The notes under the pieces are model-generated. The model ran no database searches. It was not told the DNA's origin and saw nothing but the letters and a program-made list of their open reading frames with translations. Positions 15,628-24,674 of a DNA stretch of 35,181 nt are shown here, piece after piece (position 1 is the first letter of the stretch; each line of letters starts with the position of its first letter). The translations under genes were made by a program, and so were the position numbers. The stretch comes from Candidatus Peribacteraceae bacterium (GTDB lineage Bacteria > Patescibacteriota > Gracilibacteria > Peribacterales > Peribacteraceae): the NCBI GenBank assembly GCA_030750465.1, contig JASMHZ010000013.1, positions 1-35,181 of the forward strand. Direction: 5' to 3'.

Positions 15628-17390
15628 ATGACTGATAATTTACCAAAATCATGGCATCTAGGTGATACTGAATCTATGATAAGTCTTGCGAGTTCTTATT
15701 GCCCGGTGATGATCCCAGTGAAATGCAAAATGCGTTTGCAAGCTCACTAACTGAAGCAAAGTTAGCAATTAAAGCAGCTTCAGATAGTGAAAGAGAAAAT
15801 GAAGCAGAAATATTAGCGGCCGATGTATTCGAGAGAGTATCCGGTGTAAGTGCAGTATCAAATTATGCCATGCAGCATTTGCTTTTAAATGGAGGATCAA
15901 AGTTTGATGATAACTCTTTTATTATTAAAGCTCTACAACCCGGAGGTGGAGGCAGTCTTTATCTTGTTTATCATCATACACACGGAATTTGCGTCAATTA
16001 GGAACGCTACATGATAAATATGGAATTACTCATAGAGATATAAAACCTTCTAATTTGATGGTAAGTGTGCAGGGAGATACGAGAATTTTAGATCCGGGGT
16101 TAGCTTATCAGGAAGGAATGGCGAGACTTACTCAAACGGGACAGATACTAGGAACACCTGGATATGTAGCACCAGATCAAGCGAGAAGTTCAAAGGATGC
16201 GACAACGGCAAAATCTGATTTGTATAGCCTCGGATGTACTTTGCTGGAATTAGCTACAGGTGATCCAATTATGCGCACTAAAAGAGTTGTTGCCCATTTA
16301 ATTACTATATCTGATAGAAAATCTCTATTGAGACAGTGTAGAAGACAACTTGAACAGGTAGCTGATAGAAATCCACAATTGGCCGAAGCTATCAGGAGCA
16401 TGCTTTTGGGGAGTAAAGATATAAGTGAGTTAATAGAACTTCTTTACTCAGGCAGCGTTTTTGACGATGGTGGCCATTTTGCTAATGCAGACACCTTTAG
16501 AACTGCACCAGCAAGTGATTCTCATCTTAGATTAGAGTTACCAGCAGTAGATGAATCGTCAGCAAATCCAATTGAACCTAATTCGAATAGTCTTCATAGC
16601 CATGTGACATCATCAGAGCTTTATAGAGAAACAAAACAGCGAGCCAGAATAATGGGAATGAGAAAAAGAACAGTGGCGATGATTGTAACTGCTTTGGGTA
16701 TAACAGTAGTTTTTACTTCGCGAATGGCTTAAAGAAGACACAAAACCTACAGATGATCCAAACAGAGCAGTTGCGAAAAAAACTGTAGGAGGAAATGGTA
16801 CGGACATAGTGGATGATCCACCTGATGATACTCCGTTTGTTTTCGATACTGTTGGAGAAGGGGAGTTGCCGACGAGCATTAACGGAATGAGTTATTTCCA
16901 TGACGGTGAAAGAGTAGAAATAGGCAAGAAGGATTTGATCAGATACTTAAATGAAGAGGGCGAACTAATTGGTGCAGCGTATCCCGATGAAAACGGAGAA
17001 CCAGCTTATGTTTTATCTGGAAGGGATGGAAGGAAAGTGATAGTAAGAGGCAAAATTTCGTCTCAGACCGAGCTAGATAACGGCGTCTTTCCTGAGGGAA
17101 TAACACTATACGATTCAGAAGACGGAACTATTGTTTGGTCAAAAGGTGCTGGAGGCGATGAAGCTGATGCAAATGATGTTCATAATGAAGGCTTCGGAAA
17201 ACCTCCTTCAGGAAGATATGATTTTAAAAATGCCCAGCCCCAAGGCAATCCATCATGAGCAAACGAAAGAGTATTGAATCCAAGAGGAGCTTTTGTAAAC
17301 CAAGCTCGTTACTTTAGCGAAATAGACAAGATGCCAGGCAACAGCATGCTCAATAATCTTAATGAAGCCCTTAAAACACCGGCTAAATAG
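15628..17390 (+). pseudogene. Hanks-type Ser/Thr protein kinase with C-terminal TM and extracytoplasmic region, multiply disrupted
   Basis: Pieces in different frames: MTDNLPKSWHLGDTESMISLASSY (frame of 15628); LPGDDPSEMQNAF...SLYLVYHHTHGI (15699-16001); LRQLGTLHDKYGITHRDIKPSNLM...ILDPGLA...GTPGYVAPDQA...VAMIVTALGITVVF (15989-16732); LLREWLKEDTKPTDDPN...QGNPS (to 17258); then after an in-frame TGA, ANERVLNPRGAFVNQARYFSEIDKMPGNSMLNNLNEALKTPAK. Confidence 0.75.
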
Positions 17391-17526
17391 ACTGAAGTTT
17401 AAATAAATGATAGAGTCCTTCGCACTCGATGGATCTTATACCACTTCGTCCCTCGACAAGCTCGGGGCTACGAGGCACAAGAGGAGATAGTTGTTGTTTT
17501 TGTAACCTTTGTGATCACAATATCCA

Positions 17527-19116
17527 ATGGACTTGACTGTACTAATTCCGGAAGAAGGCGAATCTTGGAGCTCTTTCTCTGAGAGAGCTGCTTTAACGGA
17601 TGGTGAGCTGTTTATAATTCTCCCAGATAATTCTGATTATCTGCCTGAACATGACGAAAAAGCTCTTCAGTCTTTCTTTAAGATGTGCGAAGACAATGCA
17701 GGCAGAATAACAATCGCAACTTTAGAAAAGGTCTTTTTATCCATGTCCAGATCTCATGGTATAAAGACTATCGATCGTGTAAGCGATGTTAGATCGGCAC
17801 TGGAAGGACATCCAATCTCTGCAGCTGCTCTTCAATTATTGTCACCAAGCTTGTGGAAACAGCAACTCAGGTCCCGTTTACAGTCGATAGGTCTTTTGTC
17901 TCTTCCTAAACTGCGTGTTTGGGTTCTTATTGCAGTAAGTGCAATTCTTTTGATTTTTGTATTGTTTAAACTCCTTCCATCTGCGGATGTACGAGTTTGG
18001 TCACGATCGGAAACGGTAAGTCAAACTGCAAATATATTCCTGGTTCAGTCTGGAGCATTAATTGAACTTCCTCCCAGAGTAAGGGTTCTTCCTATGATCG
18101 AACTAGAAGTAACAGTCTCCAAAGATATAACGTTTGATCGAATTTCAAAGAATTTCATTGGAACAAGCTCCAGGGTTCCCATGACAATTGTAAATAAATC
18201 AGATGAACCATATTCCATAAGAAAGGGCTCAAGGGTCGTAAATCAAGCAGGGATGGTATTCAGGCTGGATGATCCTGTAATTATTGAAGCGGGGGAGGAA
18301 GTAACTGTACGAAGTATTGCGGATGACACTGATTTGTATGGAGAGATAATAGGGGAGAGGGGTAACGTACCTTCCGGGATTAGATGGGATTTCCCGGGTC
18401 TTGCAAAAAAAGAACAAATACTTGTTTACGGCGAGAATCGCGCACAGGCGACTGGGGGAACAACCGCGTATTCAACCGTTTTGAAAGAGGAAGATCTGAA
18501 TATTGCAAAAAAACAATTGGAGAAAGAACTTTTAACTCTTGCAAACCAAATGTTGGATGAAGAGCTTGAGCTAACAAACTCAACAGCATTATCAAGAAAG
18601 ATCGAAAGGCTTTATTATGACATTTTCACAAGTGCTACGTACTCAGGATTTATTTTACCTACTCAATTCATTGGTCAGGAAGTTGCTTCAATGCCCATAA
18701 AAGGATCAATAACCTATAAAGCCTTGGCATACGACAAACAGAAGGCTCTTGGAATGCTGCTTACAGAGCTTAAATCCCATGTAGGAGAGGGGATGAAACT
18801 ACTTGAAAATACCGTAAGCACGGATCGCTTAATTCATCACGTAATAGATTACGATGATGATAATTCGTGGATAAAGCTGACTGTTGATCTATCGGGCAGG
18901 CAAATATATGTTCTTGATCCTCTCACACCTTTCGGTGCTCACTTTGCTATGAATGTAAGGGAACGGATTGCCGGGAAAAAGAAGGATGAAGCACGTAGGA
19001 TTATCAAGAACATGTTGGAGGTGGAAACGGTAGAGATTGGATTATGGCCTCCATGGTCTAGGAAATTGCCGGAAATACCCTCGCATATAACTGTTACCGA
19101 AATTACTGGCTCATGA
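17527..19116 (+). CDS. Membrane protein with baseplate J-like domain
   Basis: TM VWVLIAVSAILLIFVLFKLL; VPMTIVNKSDEPYSIRKGSRVV...GEIIGERGNVPSGI resembles the baseplate J-like GxxGNVPxG motif. Confidence 0.55.
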   Translation: MDLTVLIPEEGESWSSFSERAALTDGELFIILPDNSDYLPEHDEKALQSFFKMCEDNAGRITIATLEKVFLSMSRSHGIKTIDRVSDVRSALEGHPISAAALQLLSPSLWKQQLRSRLQSIGLLSLPKLRVWVLIAVSAILLIFVLFKLLPSADVRVWSRSETVSQTANIFLVQSGALIELPPRVRVLPMIELEVTVSKDITFDRISKNFIGTSSRVPMTIVNKSDEPYSIRKGSRVVNQAGMVFRLDDPVIIEAGEEVTVRSIADDTDLYGEIIGERGNVPSGIRWDFPGLAKKEQILVYGENRAQATGGTTAYSTVLKEEDLNIAKKQLEKELLTLANQMLDEELELTNSTALSRKIERLYYDIFTSATYSGFILPTQFIGQEVASMPIKGSITYKALAYDKQKALGMLLTELKSHVGEGMKLLENTVSTDRLIHHVIDYDDDNSWIKLTVDLSGRQIYVLDPLTPFGAHFAMNVRERIAGKKKDEARRIIKNMLEVETVEIGLWPPWSRKLPEIPSHITVTEITGS

Positions 19117-19778
19117 TTCCAGAATTCTTTCATATTCGTTTCATATTACGACTTGGTGGTTTAATAACTGCAATATGCGTAATTATCTACTTAAGCGCAG
19201 TTGCAACAGTAATTATGAACTTTGACGGGACTTCACCTAAATATCCGGTGGATTGCGCGATTGTATTTGGTGCGGCTGTGGGGAAGGGGAGTACTCCGGG
19301 ACCTGGTATAACAAGAAGGGTGCAGACTGCTGCGGAACTTTACAAAAAAAAGTTCGTAAAAAAAATAATTATGAGTGGGGGAAAGGGGGGCGAGTGGGTG
19401 AGTAGTGAAGCTGAAGTAATGAGAAAAGTCGGCATGCTTGAAGGGATTAATCCCGAAGATATTGTTCTTGAAGATAAATCGAGATCAACATGGGAGAATT
19501 TAAAATTCACTAAGGCACTAATGGAAGGATTAGATTGTGCAGGAGAGGCTTGCCCTGAGGGAGACGAACGAAGTGAGTCGAGTCGAAGGGTGTACGAATG
19601 CACAGCCATAGTAGGAGTTTCTGATAGGTATCACCTAGCCAGAATATCTCTACTGGCACAAAAGCAGGGGATAGATGGGTTGGATACACATCCTGCAAAT
19701 ATTAAGGCTCCGTTTGCCTTTGAGCTGATGAGTGTCTTAAGAGAGGCGTTGGGTATTATTTATTACATTATTAACTAG
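19113..19778 (+). CDS. YdcF/SanA-like DUF218 protein
   Basis: DCAIVFGAAVGKGSTPGPGITRRVQTAAELYKK, IIMSGG, EDIVLEDKSRSTWENLKFTK, GVSDRYHLAR; overlaps the previous gene by 4 nt. Confidence 0.8.
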   Translation: MIPEFFHIRFILRLGGLITAICVIIYLSAVATVIMNFDGTSPKYPVDCAIVFGAAVGKGSTPGPGITRRVQTAAELYKKKFVKKIIMSGGKGGEWVSSEAEVMRKVGMLEGINPEDIVLEDKSRSTWENLKFTKALMEGLDCAGEACPEGDERSESSRRVYECTAIVGVSDRYHLARISLLAQKQGIDGLDTHPANIKAPFAFELMSVLREALGIIYYIIN

Positions 19779-19873
19779 CTTATAACTTTTAGCTTCATTA
19801 GCTTCTACTTGTAGACACCAAATGTAGTAATGATGAAAAGCTAATGAGGCTAGGAGCTAATAGCTATAAGCTA
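19776..19873. repeat. Heptamer-built hairpin (TAGCTTA.../...TAAGCTA)
   Basis: TAGCTTA TAACTTT TAGCTTC (19776-19796) opposed by GGAGCTA ATAGCTA TAAGCTA (19853-19873). Confidence 0.65.
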
Positions 19874-19876
19874 TAG

Positions 19877-20947
19877 GTGCCTGTTTTATGTCAATTCATT
19901 ATTAACATAAAATGCATTATGTTAACAAGGATAGAGTGTGGAAAACATACAGGAATGTATCCAATTCCATACTCCCCTTACGATTTACTCCCTCGCGACT
20001 GCCCTGTGAATAAGAGTGCAACAATTACCGACACAAAACTTGCGCAAGCAATTGATCGTTATTTGGTGTTTTTACAAGCTGAAGAAAATAAATCGCCTTT
20101 AACGATTTCTACATATCGACAATCATTAAATTTGCTTTTAGAGCTTACAAACGTTACAGATCCACTGCTTTTCGACAAATCATCCATACGTATATATAAG
20201 AGTGCACTGCATTCCTTCCGTACAAAAACAGGCTCGGAACTGGCTATACGCACCAAAAATCACCATTTAACGATTTTAAGGGCCTTCCTAAGGTATTTGG
20301 TCCAGGAAGAAGAACTAGACGTTTATCCGCCAGACAGAGTCACCCGCTTCAAGGAAGAACAGCGACAGGTCAAAGTACTGTTTACCGACGAACTCGAGAG
20401 ACTCCTTAATGCTCCTGACCTTGATACAAAAATAGGAAAACGCGACTCAGCTATCCTTCAACTCTTTTTTTCAACAGGACTCAGACTCGCAGAGCTAAGG
20501 TCTCTAAATCGTGATGATTTAAACTATAAGACACGCGAGATCTCCGTCCGAGGTAAGCGCGGCAAGATAAGAGTCGTATTTGTCTCGGATAAGGCCAAAG
20601 ATGCCCTGGAACATTACGTGGATTCCAGAATGGATAACCTAGATCCCCTATTCATTCGCAATCACGATATGGCACGAAACGCCATGCCGCCGGGTGAAGA
20701 GTTCAGACTCTCGCGCATTTCAATTTATAACGTTGTAAAAAAATACGCGCGACAAGCCGGCATAATGAGCAACCCGTCACCGCACACGCTCCGCCACTCC
20801 TTTGCAACTGACCTTCTACGTAATGGAGCTGACCTAAGGTCAGTACAGGAAATGCTGGGGCACAAAGATCTATCTACAACACAAATTTATACTCATGTCA
20901 CTAATCCCCAATTGAAGGAGGTTCATAAAAAGTTTCATGGGAAATAA
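19877..20947 (+). CDS. Tyrosine recombinase, XerC/XerD-like
   Basis: TGLRLAELRSL, VRGKRGKIRVV, PHTLRHSFATDLL, LGHKDLSTTQIYTHV; probable starts at 19919 or 19955. Confidence 0.88.
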   Translation: MPVLCQFIINIKCIMLTRIECGKHTGMYPIPYSPYDLLPRDCPVNKSATITDTKLAQAIDRYLVFLQAEENKSPLTISTYRQSLNLLLELTNVTDPLLFDKSSIRIYKSALHSFRTKTGSELAIRTKNHHLTILRAFLRYLVQEEELDVYPPDRVTRFKEEQRQVKVLFTDELERLLNAPDLDTKIGKRDSAILQLFFSTGLRLAELRSLNRDDLNYKTREISVRGKRGKIRVVFVSDKAKDALEHYVDSRMDNLDPLFIRNHDMARNAMPPGEEFRLSRISIYNVVKKYARQAGIMSNPSPHTLRHSFATDLLRNGADLRSVQEMLGHKDLSTTQIYTHVTNPQLKEVHKKFHGK

Positions 20948-20966
20948 AACAATGACAACCTCATAG

Positions 20967-21036
20967 AGAGCACGTCTTCGACGTGCGAATATATGCAAAA
21001 CATCGCGGGCCGAAGACCCGCTCTCAATGTGCGATG
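20967..21036. repeat. REP-like hairpin pair, left flank of the RAYT gene
   Basis: gcacgtcttcgacgtgc (20970-20986) preceded by gaga; gcgggccgaagacccgc (21005-21021) followed by tctc. Confidence 0.85.
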
Positions 21037-21038
21037 TA

Positions 21039-21473
21039 TTACCATGACAATGGTGTTATATCCCATTTACCTGATGCTGAGGACCATTTGTATTTATCCT
21101 GGTTTTCACATATTCCAGCTTTAACAGGATTATTGTGAATATAACGCAAAGTTTTTGCCGTATTATTTATAACTTTGTTATAGAACCTTTTTTGCCATAA
21201 AGGAGATATTCCAATTTGAAAACTTAGGCCCATTTTGTACATTCTGATAACGGATGAAACTGATCCAGGCTCAGGAACATTTAGCAAGAAATGGCAGTGA
21301 TCAGGCATAATCACGAATCCATAAAGTATGAATGGCATTCTTTCTTGCACGCGATAAATTTGTTCTATTGCTTCATGTGCATGAGAATCATTCAAGAAAA
21401 ATGGATTACGTTTGTATGTGTTTGTAGTAACAAACATTGTAAATTCGTTCTGGGTTTCATGTCGTTGTGTCAT
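21039..21473 (-). mobile_element. REP-associated tyrosine transposase (RAYT, Y1/IS200-like fold)
   Basis: GFVIMPDHCHFLLNVPEPGS (HxH), KRFYNKVINNTAKTLRYIHNNPVKAGICENQDKYKWSSA. Confidence 0.88.
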
Positions 21474-21503
21474 AAGCAGGACATGGTATCACATCTTGAC
21501 ACC

Positions 21504-21523
21504 GCACGTCGAAGACGTGCTCT
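21504..21523. repeat. REP-like hairpin, right flank of the RAYT gene
   Basis: gcacgtcgaagacgtgc followed by tctc; inverse orientation of 20970-20986. Confidence 0.85.
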
Positions 21524-21546
21524 CATTGTAGATGTCGATCAGGAAC

Positions 21547-22251
21547 TTATTTTAATTCACACTCCATCTTCTCCTTCGTAAGCACCTCAAGCCTCGTTTC
21601 ACACTTACAATACTGCTTAAACATCTCGCTGATCTCAGATAAAGCTTGATCCAAGTCAGTTCGCGTAAATGGTGGGAAACCTTCAATAACAACAATGGCA
21701 TTCTTTGTATTCTCTGTAGTTCTGGTCCTGTCCCCTTCTCGCCAGTTAAGTTTTCTGCAGATGACGCCTACATCATCTTTGTAAACGAGCTCCCCCTCAT
21801 CAGGTGGTTCTTCCTCTTCTCCTCCAATCAATTTAAATGTTTCTGACCCGTCTGCATATGCAAGCTGAACATCGCCTTCGCATGCATCAATATCTTCCGC
21901 GCCTGCGCAGACTATGTAACGCAGGGAGATCACGTTATAAACGTCGACAAGAGGATTAATTTTAGGTAGTTCACCTCCCTTCAGGATTCTTTTAACAAGT
22001 GCCTGCGCGGAAGGTGGAAATTTGTTTGGATTGCTTCCGAATGCTCTGTGTACTTCCTGTAGAGCCGCAAGGTTTGGGTGCTCTTTGAAGGTATCCAGTT
22101 CTATGGAGTTTCTGACGTTTTCTTCCTCATTTCTAAGCATTTGGGCTACTTCCGGGAAGTTTTCTGAGTTATCAATATCAGTTGCGACAATGACGCCAAT
22201 TGCCAGATCAGGATAGTTTTCGAACACCTTTGGAGAAATTGTAAAATTCAT
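21547..22251 (-). CDS. B3/B4 (PheT tRNA-editing-like) domain protein
   Basis: AFGSNPNKFPPSAQALVKRILKGGELPKINPLVDVYNVISLRY; CRKLNWREGDRTRTTENTKNAIVVIEG. Confidence 0.8.
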   Translation of the reverse strand: MNFTISPKVFENYPDLAIGVIVATDIDNSENFPEVAQMLRNEEENVRNSIELDTFKEHPNLAALQEVHRAFGSNPNKFPPSAQALVKRILKGGELPKINPLVDVYNVISLRYIVCAGAEDIDACEGDVQLAYADGSETFKLIGGEEEEPPDEGELVYKDDVGVICRKLNWREGDRTRTTENTKNAIVVIEGFPPFTRTDLDQALSEISEMFKQYCKCETRLEVLTKEKMECELK

Positions 22252-22263
22252 AAGTTGGTGATG

Positions 22264-23007
22264 TTACATCTTCTTCGCCATTCCTTCAATCGCATGCAAT
22301 GATTCGATTGGGATCATCCAGATTGTTGTATTGCTTTGATCTGAGCTTAAGTCATTAATGCTTTGGAGCGTGCGGAGGTGAAGCGCTCCTGCTTGCTTTG
22401 AAAGAGTCTCTGCAGCTGTTGCCATGTTGTCTGCAGCCGCCACTTCTCCTTCAGAATTAATGATGACGGCCTGCTTTTCACGTTCAGCTTCAGCAACCTT
22501 AGCAATTGTCCTTTTGAGTGAGTCAGGCAGAACAATATCTTTGAGCTCAACAGCCTGAACATCAATCCCCCATGCATCGGAAGCCTCATCTACTTGCGTT
22601 CTGATCCTGTCGGAAATCTCTTGCTTGTTTGCAAGCAATTCATCAAGAGTAACTTCTCCAACTGCATTCCTCATAGTTGTCTGAGCCAATTGGCTTACTG
22701 CGAAGAAATAGTTCTCTACTTCAATTACAGCCTTCCTCGCATCCAGAACTTTGTAGTAGATAACGGCATTAATTCTGATGGGGATATTGTCACGCGTAAT
22801 TGCCTCCTGATCCGGGACATCAACTGCTTTTACTCTGATATCCACTTTTATTAGCTTTTGAAACACTGGAACAACGATTTTCCAACCGGGATTCCATGTG
22901 TCTTGGAATTTACCCATTAAAAGAACTACTCCCCTTTCGTATTGATTAATTTGTCTAATGAAAGAGAGGAGGAGAATTACTGCCGGAATGATGTAGAACC
23001 AAGACAT
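22264..23007 (-). CDS. SPFH/stomatin (slipin-like) protein
   Basis: N-terminal TM, INQYERGVVLLMGKFQDTWNPGWKIVVPVFQKLIKVDIRVKAVDVPDQEAITRDNIPIRINAVIYYKV; start moved from 23061 to ATG 23007. Confidence 0.9.
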   Translation of the reverse strand: MSWFYIIPAVILLLSFIRQINQYERGVVLLMGKFQDTWNPGWKIVVPVFQKLIKVDIRVKAVDVPDQEAITRDNIPIRINAVIYYKVLDARKAVIEVENYFFAVSQLAQTTMRNAVGEVTLDELLANKQEISDRIRTQVDEASDAWGIDVQAVELKDIVLPDSLKRTIAKVAEAEREKQAVIINSEGEVAAADNMATAAETLSKQAGALHLRTLQSINDLSSDQSNTTIWMIPIESLHAIEGMAKKM

Positions 23008-23081
23008 AGTTGATTGGGGGAAAGCGATAGAAATACTACATATATTGCATTCAGCAAGCAATTCTATTAACCATTTTATCG

Positions 23082-23087
23082 TATAAT
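23082..23087 (+). promoter_or_regulatory. -10 element TATAAT, 10 nt before ATG 23098
   Basis: gtataatcctttccattATG. Confidence 0.5.
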
Positions 23088-23097
23088 CCTTTCCATT

Positions 23098-23481
23098 ATG
23101 GAACTTACAACTTTTGCTTACATCATCGGCACGCTTATGTTTTTGGTTTGTCTTCCAATGCTTGTGTCTCCTGCCAAGACTGTAGCATTTTTAAAGAAAG
23201 TGATTGAAGACGACACTTCTCTTCGCACCTGGGGCGGAGTTTATGTAATTGTTTCTGTTTTGGTTCTTAAAGAAGGAATCGAGATAGGTACTGATGCTTC
23301 AGGACTTTTCAGGCTTCTTGCTTGGGCAATGTTTGTAAAGGGATTGGTGATCGTATGGTCTCCAAAATCTATTAAGCCTATGCAGATGAAAGTGCTTAAT
23401 AACAAAGGAGCACTCCCCATTCATGCCATTATTGGTATTGTTATCGGTGTGCTTTGTTTTTACGGAGCAGGACTTGTTTAA
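23098..23481 (+). CDS. Hypothetical integral membrane protein
   Basis: 127-aa ORF with about four hydrophobic segments. Confidence 0.65.
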   Translation: MELTTFAYIIGTLMFLVCLPMLVSPAKTVAFLKKVIEDDTSLRTWGGVYVIVSVLVLKEGIEIGTDASGLFRLLAWAMFVKGLVIVWSPKSIKPMQMKVLNNKGALPIHAIIGIVIGVLCFYGAGLV

Positions 23482-23575
23482 CATTCAACTTTCAACAATC
23501 AACAGTCAACTATCAGCATTGCGTTGATGGTTGATTGTTGAGAGTCGGCCTAGGCCGACGTGTTGATTGTTAAAA
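23480..23575. repeat. Heptamer-built hairpin carrying palindrome GTCGGCCTAGGCCGAC
   Basis: AACATTC AACTTTC AACAATC AACAGTC AACTATC opposed by CGTTGAT GGTTGAT TGTTGAG; palindrome at 23544-23559. Confidence 0.8.
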
Positions 23576-23626
23576 GGTAATTGTAAATTTGTGCAATAGC
23601 AAACACTTGAATATGAAGGTGAACGT

Positions 23627-23881
23627 ATGTACACTATGTCTGTGACAACAACAATCATAAAACCCGGCAAAAATAACCCATCCCGCGTTACAGTTGACTG
23701 GTCACAAGAAAAAGAAATAAACATTAATCATCTGGTGGAGTGGTTGAAAGGTTATCCCAGGAAGGGGGATATTCACGTTTACATTCCGCGTCGTTTCAAC
23801 CACTCCCCTACCGCTTCTTTTCGTACTACTCTGCAAGCGCTTGGTTGTACTGTAACCTCAAAAATTGCATGCAGAGCTTAA
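23627..23881 (+). CDS. Hypothetical small protein
   Basis: 84-aa ORF, no recognised motif. Confidence 0.4.
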   Translation: MYTMSVTTTIIKPGKNNPSRVTVDWSQEKEININHLVEWLKGYPRKGDIHVYIPRRFNHSPTASFRTTLQALGCTVTSKIACRA

Positions 23882-23965
23882 TTCAAGGTACTTTAGAATG
23901 TTGAACAAATAAGGTATCCGATTTTGGTAACAAAATGCTTATTTCTTCGTCTTTATATATGAAGC

Positions 23966-24061
23966 ATGTCATCAGAAACTAAAAGCTTAGGGATAGCATT
24001 AATTACGTCACTTGCGATTGTAATTACAGCCGCGAGTGTACCGTCGCTTCTGCTTTTGTGA
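23966..24061 (+). CDS. Putative 31-aa single-TM small protein
   Basis: MSSETKSLGIALITSLAIVITAASVPSLLLL; TATATA at 23954-23959, 6 nt before the ATG. Confidence 0.35.
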   Translation: MSSETKSLGIALITSLAIVITAASVPSLLLL

Positions 24062-24067
24062 TATAAA
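24062..24067 (+). promoter_or_regulatory. Extended -10 element TGaTATAAA, 6 nt before ATG 24074
   Basis: tgtgatataaatacatcATG. Confidence 0.5.
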
Positions 24068-24073
24068 TACATC

Positions 24074-24571
24074 ATGAAGAGGTATTTTTTAACGATTTTC
24101 GCGTCATTATTGCTTGGAAATTGTACATACAATGTACATACAGTCGATAGTGATGAGTTGAATCAGACTGTGGCTTTGGCTCTGTATCCACTTGCCCAGT
24201 GGGATAAGCCGATTGATTCTACAAGAACTTTCATTTGGGAGGGACGGGAGGTAACAATTAAAGGACGTGAGATACAGGGAGTACATGATAAAGATTTGGA
24301 TTCGGATCTACTCAGTGAAGAGACAGATTATGCTGATGATGATTTTTGGCAGTTCATGCTTGGGGGTGAAAAGCTAAAAAACATGGGTTACGAAAAGATT
24401 TTGGTGCAGGAGGAAAAAAAAGACAGACAGTTAGTAGGCCTTAGAAGTAATGACGGATACCTTTTACTCCTATCAAGCATCGTAGATTACGAAGATCCGG
24501 ATAATTTTCTTTGTCCATGCAAATATACGTTTGTAGTTTTTACGGATGATAAACGCGTGATTATGGAATAA
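24074..24571 (+). CDS. Hypothetical secreted protein/possible lipoprotein
   Basis: N-term MKRYFLTIFASLLLGNC resembles a signal with a non-canonical lipobox. Confidence 0.55.
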   Translation: MKRYFLTIFASLLLGNCTYNVHTVDSDELNQTVALALYPLAQWDKPIDSTRTFIWEGREVTIKGREIQGVHDKDLDSDLLSEETDYADDDFWQFMLGGEKLKNMGYEKILVQEEKKDRQLVGLRSNDGYLLLLSSIVDYEDPDNFLCPCKYTFVVFTDDKRVIME

Positions 24572-24592
24572 TTAATCCATATTATATGTTGT

Positions 24593-24667
24593 CCACCGCG
24601 GGTCGAAGACCCGCTCTGGTCTTAACAAAAAATACCTAACTCAGAGCACGTCTTCGACGTGCGGTGG
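24593..24667. repeat. REP pair (BIME-like) unlinked from the RAYT
   Basis: gcgggtcgaagacccgc (24598-24614, followed by tct) and gcacgtcttcgacgtgc (24646-24662, preceded by agag); enclosed by ccaccgc/gcggtgg. Confidence 0.85.
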
Positions 24668-24674
24668 CTAATAA

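Noticed and set aside
17256-17258. TGA recoded as Gly (code 25, as in Gracilibacteria/Absconditabacteria)
   Set aside because: TGA terminates other intact genes in the window (for example 8043..8639 and 17527..19116), and the kinase also carries three frameshifts, so simple decay fits better.
19877-20947. XerC/D-like recombinase as integrase of a mobile element
   Set aside because: No flanking att-like repeats or cargo genes; surroundings are housekeeping genes. The nearby REP hairpins are explained by the RAYT.
20967-21036. CRISPR array
   Set aside because: Repeats are inverted palindromes in 1 to 2 copies with no regular spacers and no cas genes.
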